Source: Anaerolineae bacterium
GTDB taxonomy: Bacteria; Chloroflexota; Anaerolineae; JAAYZQ01
Direction of reading: 5' to 3'
Length of the DNA stretch: 6,272 nt
Assembly (NCBI GenBank): GCA_016926595.1
Contig: JAFGOG010000639.1
Span: forward strand, 1 to 6,272
The translations under genes were made by a program, and so were the position numbers. Each line of letters opens with the position of its first letter. Positions within the stretch are counted from its first letter, which is position 1. Shown in pieces: positions 1 through 5,190 of the stretch. Under the pieces are notes generated by a model. It did not search any database. It was not told the DNA's origin and worked only from the letters and a program-made list of their open reading frames with translations.

Positions 1-2
1 TG

Positions 3-131
3 CCCCCAAGGGACCTCGAATCCCTGTCGCCATCCTTCTGGGAGATTGCTGAACTGTCTAACTGCAAGTCCTCAGACTTCAACATGAAAGGTCCCGGCGA
101 ACTGGGCACTAGTCCGTATATCAGAAGTTGA
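3..131 (+). CDS. possible C-terminal tail of an upstream gene (partial)
   Basis: The reading frame is open from the left window edge to a TGA at 129-131, giving 42 residues that include LESLSPSFWEIAEL. Third codon positions are about 60% G/C. The other two plus-strand frames close earlier, at 52 and 87. A strong hairpin lies about 95 nt past the stop, as expected after the end of a transcription unit. I do not recognise the sequence and the stretch is short enough to be open by chance, so this is only a candidate. Confidence 0.25.
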   Translation, partial: PPRDLESLSPSFWEIAELSNCKSSDFNMKGPGELGTSPYIRS

Positions 132-226
132 CAATCATTCGCTCCAGGGCTACGCAGTATCCACGCATCCCGAACTACTCTCATGAACACACCATAAAGC
201 AGTAACCTGTCCAGTGCAGGTAGTAT

Positions 227-272
227 GAAGGCCGGCTCTGAGATCCTTCCTCAGAGCCGGCCTTCTGTTGTC
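227..272 (+). terminator. 16-bp perfect stem-loop, probable terminator
   Basis: The arm GAAGGCCGGCTCTGAG (227-242) pairs perfectly with 250-265 around a 7-nt loop (243-249). It is followed by a weakly T-rich tail, TGTTGTCT. The stem is far longer than chance would give. The tail is poor for a classical intrinsic terminator, but it lies on the plus-strand side; the minus-strand side has no T-run. It may end the transcript of an upstream gene, or be the 3' end of a small RNA started near the TTGACA at 128. Confidence 0.6.
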
Positions 273-384
273 TGGGGCATACCCTCTGGCAGAGACATCT
301 GAGTAATGCACTGAGCAGTCCCTCTCTCTGTCACTCACAATGCGCACTGTTTTGCCGCTACCGCGGCAGGCTGGTGGATTGGGG

Positions 385-403
385 GTGTGACCCCTGATCA
401 CAC
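385..403. promoter_or_regulatory. inverted repeat GTGTGA-N7-TCACAC before the first RBS
   Basis: Six-base arms GTGTGA (385-390) and TCACAC (398-403) flank CCCCTGA, ending 7 nt before the purine-rich AAAGGAAG (411-418) that serves the ATG at 428. It resembles a dimeric operator; the arms are CRP-like, but the spacer is 7 nt instead of the 6 of that family. A regulator bound here, or a hairpin in the mRNA, would act right at the start of the operon. One short palindrome is weak evidence. Confidence 0.25.
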
Positions 404-427
404 TACACGGAAAGGAAGTGTGCGCCC

Positions 428-1084
428 ATGCAGAGTGACGGAGAAACTCGCGGGATGCGGCGGGTCAGGACACTGACTATCTTGGACGAACCTCGTTTCG
501 TACGGGCACTTACTCTCGTCATCGACCCTGCCGATACTCTCGGCTTGTTGCTCGAGATCGGTGCATTAAGCGTTCGTAAAAGAATAACTCCGTGCGTTTG
601 GCTGCGATTTACCCAGCGAGTGACCGAAGTAATACTTTTACAAACCCCAAGAGGCGAGGATCTCGCTATCGTGCGCCGCACCCGCAAAGCCCTCAGCCCG
701 GCCTACGACCGCGCCAGCGATCGGAGGGACTGGGAGCAGGTCCACACGATCGGCGTCCTGCAGCAGGCGCTGGCTGCCCCCGACTACGCCGCCTATCTCG
801 CCTACTACACCCGCGAACCCGCCCCTGGCGAGGCAGCGGATCGGTTCGCCCATGCCCTGGCCGTCGTCGGCTGCGCGGCTGACACGCTCGGCTTGTACCG
901 CCGTCCGTGGGAGATCGAGCACAACGACCTCGGCCTCCCACATTGGCGGAAGCAGATCTGGCGCCTGCTCCTGGACATGCCGGACAACGCGCTTCTCCAG
1001 GCACCCACATGCACCTGTAGCGAGTCCGGCAGCGCGAAAGCACTGACCAGCGACTCCGCCCACGCCGTGGAGGGAGCCCCATGA
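428..1084 (+). CDS. unrecognised protein, first gene of the sigma cassette
   Basis: A 218-residue protein with no family I recognise. The ATG at 428 has AAAGGAAG at 411-418 upstream. No signal peptide or membrane segment is evident. Residues about 77-190 look like a compact helical, Trp/Tyr-rich domain, with VHTIGVLQQAL, DYAAYLAYY, WEIEHNDLGLPHW and KQIWRLLLDMP. The last 25 residues are low-complexity with CTC. The stop overlaps the next start as ATGA (1081-1084), so the two are probably translationally coupled. Codon use changes sharply inside the gene: G/C at third positions is about 51% for codons 1-76 (428-655) and about 85% for the next 85 codons. A GTG at 671, with GAGGCGAGGA at 651-660 before it, is therefore a credible alternative start for a 137-residue protein. 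The reading frame is well supported from about 656 onward; the N-terminal third is uncertain. Confidence 0.7.
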   Translation: MQSDGETRGMRRVRTLTILDEPRFVRALTLVIDPADTLGLLLEIGALSVRKRITPCVWLRFTQRVTEVILLQTPRGEDLAIVRRTRKALSPAYDRASDRRDWEQVHTIGVLQQALAAPDYAAYLAYYTREPAPGEAADRFAHALAVVGCAADTLGLYRRPWEIEHNDLGLPHWRKQIWRLLLDMPDNALLQAPTCTCSESGSAKALTSDSAHAVEGAP

Positions 1085-1626
1085 TTGCCTACGTCCTCTC
1101 CCAACTCGGCCGCGCCCTGCGCGAAACCCTCACCCTGGAGCCGGCCTCGCCCTCGGTCAGCGTCAACTGCACACGCTACCTCGTCCGCCTGGACGGCACC
1201 CTCCACCAGGTCCGCCGTGACCGCGTCTGTAACTGCGGCGGCACCCCGCACTCCCCCTGCCCCGCTTTGCCCCTCGTCCAGGATTACCTGGCCGGCGGCG
1301 GCCCGCGCCCTTCAGGCCGTGACGAATCGACCTGGCCCCAGTCGTGGGCCACCGTGCCCTCCACCTGCCCGGTCTGTGACTGTCCCACGGTCGCCGATTG
1401 GTACCTCGACAGTTCCCACGGCCCCGGCTGGCGCTGCACCCTCGACGCCGGCCACTACTGGCTGGTGCGGCTGAACCCTCTCCGCCGCGCCCTTGCCAAG
1501 TATCACCAAACCCCCCGCTGTCTCTGGTACGACACCCCCGAGGCCGAACGGCAAGCATGGCCGGGGGGCTACAGCCATCCGGCGCGCTGTGTGACCCATC
1601 CCAATATCCTGGAGGTGATGTTTTGA
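1081..1626 (+). CDS. small cysteine-rich zinc-finger protein (SWIM-like plus zinc ribbon)
   Basis: A 181-residue, probably cytoplasmic protein with two candidate metal sites. Residues 30-70 read like a SWIM domain: a beta segment (YLVRLDGTLHQVRRD) leads to CNC (50-52), and C60 follows in SPCPALPLVQDYL. A classical SWIM finger is CxC-xn-CxH, and the final His is Ala here. Residues 96-125 hold CPVCDC (96-101), then WRC (119) and H125, which fits a zinc ribbon. The C-terminal part (residues 140-181) is less ordered-looking. The start overlaps the previous stop by 4 nt, and the stop (TGA 1624-1626) overlaps the TTG start of the sigma-like gene. Being locked between an unknown protein and a sigma-like factor suggests a partner or sensor for that factor. 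That role is inference; only the cysteine pattern and operon structure are visible. Confidence 0.8.
   Translation: MIAYVLSQLGRALRETLTLEPASPSVSVNCTRYLVRLDGTLHQVRRDRVCNCGGTPHSPCPALPLVQDYLAGGGPRPSGRDESTWPQSWATVPSTCPVCDCPTVADWYLDSSHGPGWRCTLDAGHYWLVRLNPLRRALAKYHQTPRCLWYDTPEAERQAWPGGYSHPARCVTHPNILEVMF
1611..1625 (+). promoter_or_regulatory. RBS that fixes a TTG start for the sigma-like gene
   Basis: GGAGGTG (1611-1617) lies within the end of the zinc-finger gene. It stands 7 nt (counted from GGAGG) before TTG at 1623-1625, which is in frame with the sigma-like protein. The ATG at 1618 and GTG at 1615 are in another frame, that of the upstream gene. The longer open frame reaching back to 1398 lies wholly over the zinc-finger gene and starts with TTG as well. 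TTG 1623 is therefore the best start, with a TTGA stop/start overlap. Confidence 0.75.
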
Positions 1627-2510
1627 AACCCTACCCCTTCACCGAGGACCAAGCCCGCTTTCTGTACGAGAAGGCGGGCTTTGCTGCGTATTGCGCCTAC
1701 CGCCGTCTGGAGCGCGACGTAGACCGCGATTTCGAGGATATCAAACAGGAAGCGGTTCTCGCTTTCTGGAAGACCTGGTGCCAGAAGGCCGATGTGGGCT
1801 ATTCCTTCGTCGCTGCGCGGAATGCCGCCCTGCAGAAGCTGGTACGCCACAAGAACCCCTACGCCCTCAGCCTGGACTATGCCTATGACCAGGGCGACGG
1901 ACCCTGGATCGAGCGGCTGGTCGTCGCCGACGAGGAGGACGAAGAGTCATCTGGCTGGCTGGGCGACGACGAGCTGGAGGATCTCGTGACCTACCTGTTC
2001 ACCTCTCCACCCACGAAGGAAGCCATGGACAACTACCGCCGCATCCTGCGCCACCAACTGGCCGGCCACAGCCTCGAGCAAACGGCACAGATGCTGGGCT
2101 GGCACCGCGAGGCGGTACGCGGCCAGTTCCGCCGGTTGGTGGCCAAGCTAGCCCAGTACTACGGCGTCGTCGGCACCTGGCAGGCGGTGTCCACCAAGTT
2201 GAAGCAGGACAGAAACTGGGACGAGGCACTGCTGGCCATCGCCGGCAAGCCGCCGGGGGCACGCACGGTGGCCTACAACGCCGAGATTCTGCGCCTGTTG
2301 ATGCGTGGCTATGACATGGCGGCCATCGCCGTCGAGTTGGGCAAGAGCGAGAGTGCCGTCAAGGATGCCCGGAAAAAGCTGAAGGCCAAGCTGGTGGCTT
2401 ACTGCCAGGAGCAGGGCATCGAGCCGCCGGCGTACAACCGCAACGGGGGTGGTTGGCGCCCGGCGCACCATTTTGGCAATCACCACGGCGCGCCCGCCAG
2501 GCCCGCCTGA
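1623..2510 (+). CDS. sigma-70-like factor with two helix-turn-helix domains
   Basis: A 295-residue protein starting at TTG. Residues about 15-85 resemble sigma-70 region 2, the part that binds core RNA polymerase and melts the -10 element: DFEDIKQEAVLAFWKTW (36-52) fits the region 2.2 pattern, followed by YSFVAARNAALQKLVRHK. An acidic linker follows at about 103-120 (ADEEDEESSGW, then GDDELED). A region-4-like helix-turn-helix spans about 146-176 (AGHSLEQTAQMLGWHREAVRG). A second one spans about 222-258 (LMRGYDMAAIAVELGKSESAVKDARKKLKAKL). A standard ECF sigma factor has one such C-terminal HTH and is about 170-200 residues, so this is longer and carries an extra DNA-binding unit. The C-terminus (270-295) is a Gly/His/Arg-rich tail. 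It is the last gene of the operon, with a terminator 5 nt after the stop. It could be a true alternative sigma factor or a sigma-derived regulator; I cannot tell which. Confidence 0.85.
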   Translation: MKPYPFTEDQARFLYEKAGFAAYCAYRRLERDVDRDFEDIKQEAVLAFWKTWCQKADVGYSFVAARNAALQKLVRHKNPYALSLDYAYDQGDGPWIERLVVADEEDEESSGWLGDDELEDLVTYLFTSPPTKEAMDNYRRILRHQLAGHSLEQTAQMLGWHREAVRGQFRRLVAKLAQYYGVVGTWQAVSTKLKQDRNWDEALLAIAGKPPGARTVAYNAEILRLLMRGYDMAAIAVELGKSESAVKDARKKLKAKLVAYCQEQGIEPPAYNRNGGGWRPAHHFGNHHGAPARPA

Positions 2511-2515
2511 GCCCG

Positions 2516-2552
2516 GGAGCCTTGGTCTACTCAGACCGGGGCTCCTTTTTTT
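2516..2552 (+). terminator. intrinsic terminator of the sigma cassette
   Basis: GGAGCC-TT-GGTCT (2516-2528) pairs with AGACC-GG-GGCTCC (2533-2545) around the loop ACTC. The TT/GG pairs form G-U wobbles, so the stem is a continuous 13 bp. A run of seven T follows (2546-2552). It starts 5 nt after the stop of the sigma-like gene and closes the three-gene operon. Confidence 0.95.
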
Positions 2553-2707
2553 CGTGCGCGATCGCGGTGGAGTGCGGTGCCTTTGGGGTCGACGGCGTGG
2601 AAGGTGTTGCGCCGGATGACATTGCCGCGCCCCGTGGCCGGGCTATAGAAGCGGGCCGATCCTATTGGAGACCGGCCAATCTGATAGGCACAGGAAGATC
2701 GCCGTGG
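2553..2707 (-). other. short intergenic stretch, possibly decayed coding DNA
   Basis: This separates the operon terminator from the convergent propeller gene. On the minus strand the propeller frame stays open after its TAG stop (2708-2710) as far as a TGA at 2531-2533. It reads, among others, ARFYSPATGRGNVIRRNTFHAVD. The core GNVIRRNTFH resembles the rungs of right-handed parallel beta-helix proteins. Either an old gene end is preserved here or this is chance. An imperfect palindrome around 2661-2688 (CCTATTGG, then CCAAT and ATAGG) lacks a T-run, so no terminator is called for the propeller gene. Confidence 0.25.
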
Positions 2708-4987
2708 CTAGCGGCGCAGCACCAACGGCAAGAAAACGGATTCGGTGAGGGCGATACCGGCAGGTACGTCATAAGTCGGGCCGCTGCCATCTGGTGGACG
2801 GACTGGTGCGCCGGAATCGAGGGAGAAACGCGCTGTAGCCTGGCGACTCGCATGGGCGGTGACGAAATAGGAACCTTCATCAGCATTCGCTGTAGATAGG
2901 ACAAAGGTACAGCGGCCATCGGCATCGGCCAGAACACTGCCGAGCGCCAGGCCATTGACCGCAACCGTGACTTGTGTGTTGGCAGGAAACCCGGCGCCTG
3001 CGGCCGAGAAAAAACTACCCGGGGCACCGCTGGCAAAGTTCAACGTGAGTGTGGGGGGAGGCGGTTCGACCTCGTAGGTGAACACGCCGCCGCCATACGT
3101 CCCGGCATAGAGGGTGGTCGGCGTCATCGGGTCGATCGCCAGGACCCAAACACGGGGATTGGTCAGGCCGGTGTTGAATGTGGTCCAGCTCTCGCCCCCG
3201 TCTGCGCTCCTGAACACACCGCCGCCATAGGTACCGGCATAGAGGGTGGTCGGTGTCATCGGATCGATCGCCAGGGCTCGAACCCAGAGTGCGGTCAGCC
3301 CCGTGTTGACCGCACTCCAGTTCCCGCCGTTATTTGTGCTCTTGAACACGCCGCCGCGTGTCCCGGCATAGAGAGTAGTCGGCGTCGCCGGGTCAATGGC
3401 CAGCGCTCCGACATAGAGATCGGTCAGACCGGCGTTGATCTCATGCCAACTCCCTCCGCCGTCCGTGCTCTTGAAGGCGCCGCCGCCGTACAGCCCGGCA
3501 TAGAGAATAGTCGGCGTCGCCGGGTCGATCTCCAGGGCCAGGACAGCGTGATCGCCTAGACCGATGTTGGCTGCGCTCCAGCTCGCGCCGCCATTCGTGC
3601 TCTTGAACACGCCGTCGTCTTCTATCCCGGCATAGAGGGTGTTTGGTGTCGCCGGGTCGATCGCCAGGGCGCCGACAGTGCGCTCGCCCAGGCCGGTGTT
3701 GATCCAGGCCCAGTGCCCGCCGCCGTCCGTGCTCTTGAGCACGCCATGGTAGTATGTCGCGACATAGACGTTGCCCGGTGTCACCGGGTCGACCGCTACG
3801 GTGGTGACAAAGAACAGGTTCAAGCCCCGATAGACCATGCGCCAGCTCGTGCCGCCGTCCGTGCTCTTGGCCACGCCGCCGCCATACGTCCCGGCATAGA
3901 GCGTGGTCGGTGTCGCCGGATCGATGGCCAGGCCTTTAACCCCTGTCGCGGTCAGGCCGCTGTTGGCCTCCTGCCAGCTCCCACCGCCATCCGTGCTCCT
4001 GAACACGCCGGCGCCGTGGGTCCCGACATAGATGGTAGCCGGCGTCTCCGGAGCGACCACCAGGGTCCATACGTCGCGATAGGTCAGACCGGCATTGACT
4101 GCGCTCCAGATCGCGCCGCCGTTTGTGCTTTTACACACGCCGCCGTCATAGGTCCCGGCATAGAGCGTGGTCGGCATCCCCGGGTCGATCGCCAACCCCC
4201 TGACGTCGTAGCTTGTCAGGCCGGTGTTGATCTCGATCCAGCTCCCTCCGCCATTGGTGCTCTTGAAGGCACCGCCCTCTGTCCCGACGTACAGGGTGGT
4301 CGGCGTGAGCGGGTCGATCGCGAGGGACAGAACACGGGGATCGGTCAGGCCGGCGTTGGCCTCGCTCCAGCTCATGCCGCCGTTCGTGCTTTTGAACACA
4401 CCCTGGCTGGCCAATCCGGCATAGAGGGTGCTCGGCGTCGCCGGGTCGATCGCCAGGGCATAGATTAAGCCATCGGGCAAACCGGTGCCGACTTGGTACC
4501 AGCTCGCGCCGCCGTCCGTGCTCTTGAACATGCTGCGCCCGCAGGCGTAGAGCGTGCTCGGCGTCGCCGGGTCGATCGCCAGGGTTCGAACCCAGAGATC
4601 GGTCAGTCCCGTGTTGACCGCGCTCCAGTTCCCGCCGCCATTCGTGCTCTTGAACATGCCACCGGATGTCCCGGCGTAGACAGTGCTCGGCACGGCCCGG
4701 TCGACCGCCAGAGCCCAGATCCAGGAATAGATCAGACCGGTGTTAGCCACGCTCCAACTCGCACCGCTATTCGTGCTCTTGAACACGCCGCCGTTTTCTG
4801 TCCCAGCATAGAGAGTGGTCGGCGTCACCGGATTGACCGCCAGGGAGATCACGGCGCCGCCTTCAGGTCCATGGTTTGTCCAGGCCCCGATCCCGCCGGG
4901 CGCCGTGGCTGCGGCTAGCCGATTGGCGCCAGGTAGGACCAAGAGGCCGATCAGAAAAAAGCTGCAAAGTGTGATCGTGTGCCGCAT
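2708..4987 (-). CDS. secreted BNR/Asp-box repeat beta-propeller protein
   Basis: A 759-residue exported protein. The ATG (4985-4987) has GGAG (4998-4995) 7 nt upstream. Residues 1-29 form a signal peptide: basic start, hydrophobic FFLIGLLVL, and a likely cut after AAA (27) or ATA (29). Residues 47-641 are thirteen full repeats of 42-44 residues plus a 28-residue half repeat. Each follows LAIDPxTPTTLYAGTxGGGVFKSTxGGxSWSxxNTGLT. The STNGGxSW/STDGGxSW core is the Asp-box (BNR) motif; 6 of 13 have Asp and 7 have Asn at the Asp position. This is the fold of sortilin/Vps10, Ycf48 and xyloglucanase-type propellers. No sialidase arginine motif or glycosidase catalytic signature is evident, so binding or scaffolding is more likely than catalysis. 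After PPPP (642-645) comes an Ig/IPT-like domain (about 646-725) with AAGAGFPANTQVTVAVNG. The end is SVFLPLVLRR, a tail I associate with exported Chloroflexota proteins. The gene stands alone, 203 nt after the zinc-ribbon gene. Confidence 0.92.
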   Translation of the reverse strand: MRHTITLCSFFLIGLLVLPGANRLAAATAPGGIGAWTNHGPEGGAVISLAVNPVTPTTLYAGTENGGVFKSTNSGASWSVANTGLIYSWIWALAVDRAVPSTVYAGTSGGMFKSTNGGGNWSAVNTGLTDLWVRTLAIDPATPSTLYACGRSMFKSTDGGASWYQVGTGLPDGLIYALAIDPATPSTLYAGLASQGVFKSTNGGMSWSEANAGLTDPRVLSLAIDPLTPTTLYVGTEGGAFKSTNGGGSWIEINTGLTSYDVRGLAIDPGMPTTLYAGTYDGGVCKSTNGGAIWSAVNAGLTYRDVWTLVVAPETPATIYVGTHGAGVFRSTDGGGSWQEANSGLTATGVKGLAIDPATPTTLYAGTYGGGVAKSTDGGTSWRMVYRGLNLFFVTTVAVDPVTPGNVYVATYYHGVLKSTDGGGHWAWINTGLGERTVGALAIDPATPNTLYAGIEDDGVFKSTNGGASWSAANIGLGDHAVLALEIDPATPTILYAGLYGGGAFKSTDGGGSWHEINAGLTDLYVGALAIDPATPTTLYAGTRGGVFKSTNNGGNWSAVNTGLTALWVRALAIDPMTPTTLYAGTYGGGVFRSADGGESWTTFNTGLTNPRVWVLAIDPMTPTTLYAGTYGGGVFTYEVEPPPPTLTLNFASGAPGSFFSAAGAGFPANTQVTVAVNGLALGSVLADADGRCTFVLSTANADEGSYFVTAHASRQATARFSLDSGAPVRPPDGSGPTYDVPAGIALTESVFLPLVLRR
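3065..4849 (-). repeat. 13.5 tandem coding repeats of about 130 bp
   Basis: Units of 126-132 bp encode the propeller blades. Blade starts by residue are 47, 91, 134, 176, 220, 263, 307, 351, 395, 439, 483, 527, 570 and 614 (half). On the plus strand the recurring core is GGCATAGAGGGTGGTCGGCG, followed by GGGTCGATCGCCAGGGC. Unit length stays a multiple of 3, and variation by one or two codons sits in the YAGT-to-GGVF turn. High DNA identity between units points to recent amplification or exchange, and makes the locus prone to unequal recombination and to assembly collapse. Confidence 0.93.
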
Positions 4988-5018
4988 GATGATTCTCCGC
5001 TTTCTTCAAGATGATTGA

Positions 5019-5040
5019 TCTGCCTCCCGACCCCGGCAGA
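5019..5040 (-). other. inverted repeat in the leader of the propeller gene
   Basis: TCTGCC (5019-5024) and GGCAGA (5035-5040) flank a 10-nt loop, 20 nt upstream of the GGAG box of the propeller gene. It could form a weak hairpin in the 5' leader. No promoter could be assigned between 5000 and 5190, so transcription may begin there unseen or come through from the upstream row. Confidence 0.2.
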
Positions 5041-5082
5041 GGTCTGGAGGGCTCGCTCCCATTCGCCGTCGACCAAAAGGAC

Positions 5083-5175
5083 CTATGCTCGCCAGCGGTA
5101 GTCTTGCCCTCGGCGATAGGATTCAGCCGTGGCGTTTTGGCGGATGAGACCTTCGCTCAAACCTGGAATGTTCAT
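5083..5175 (-). pseudogene. truncated start of a SWIM zinc-finger protein gene
   Basis: On the minus strand AGAGGAG (5189-5183) stands 7 nt before an ATG at 5175-5173, 15 nt after the stop of the zinc-ribbon gene. The 30-residue frame begins MNIPGLSEGLIRQNATAESY and continues RRGQDY, then ends RWRA and TAG (5085-5083). From memory, starts of the form 'I..LSE..IR..A...SY.RG..YY..G.V' belong to SWIM zinc-finger proteins, which are several hundred residues long. The match stops at about residue 26, and nothing resembling the CxC-CxH finger follows. I therefore read this as a gene cut by a deletion that left its ribosome-binding site and first codons. It could alternatively be a real 30-residue peptide. 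Confidence 0.5.
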
Positions 5176-5190
5176 CCCCAGGCTCCTCTT

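Larger units (their letters stand above)
1..427. other. gene-poor leader region upstream of the sigma cassette
   Basis: No convincing complete gene lies here. The stretch holds a possible gene tail (3-131), a strong hairpin (227-265) and a short inverted repeat next to the first ribosome-binding site (385-403). TTGACA at 128-133 matches a -35 box, but the -10 positions at normal spacing (TACGCA, 151-156) match poorly, so I do not call a promoter. Small palindromes also occur at 66-79 (AAGTC/GACTT) and 353-368 (TGCCGC/GCGGCA). A minus-strand open frame at 150-401 runs antisense through the hairpin, looks low in protein character and is not called. Confidence 0.5.

Noticed and set aside
1..40. 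tRNA 3' end suggested by GGGACCTCGAATCCC
   Set aside because: The T-loop pattern does not fit: the closing G-C pair is missing and the flanks do not form an acceptor stem.
150..401. Minus-strand open frame of 83 residues in the leader region
   Set aside because: It crosses the perfect hairpin, has no recognisable domain, and its composition looks like chance.
403..687. Minus-strand open frame of 94 residues opposite the first cassette gene
   Set aside because: It covers only the low-GC third and has no recognisable motif; the plus-strand frame continues into clearly coding DNA.
2559..2566. GCGATCGC octamer, the cyanobacterial HIP1 motif
   Set aside because: A single copy outside the repeats; the many GTCGATCG copies in the propeller gene are simply part of the repeat unit, so it does not indicate a cyanobacterium.
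2661..2688. Imperfect palindrome as terminator for the propeller gene
   Set aside because: The arms are interrupted by a 5-nt bulge and there is no T-run on the minus strand.
2972..4918. Three long plus-strand open frames (195, 251 and 141 residues) over the propeller gene
   Set aside because: They are antisense to the repeat array, their repetitive Ala/Arg/Gly-rich products follow the repeat period, and the minus strand has a signal peptide, RBS and a clear domain family.
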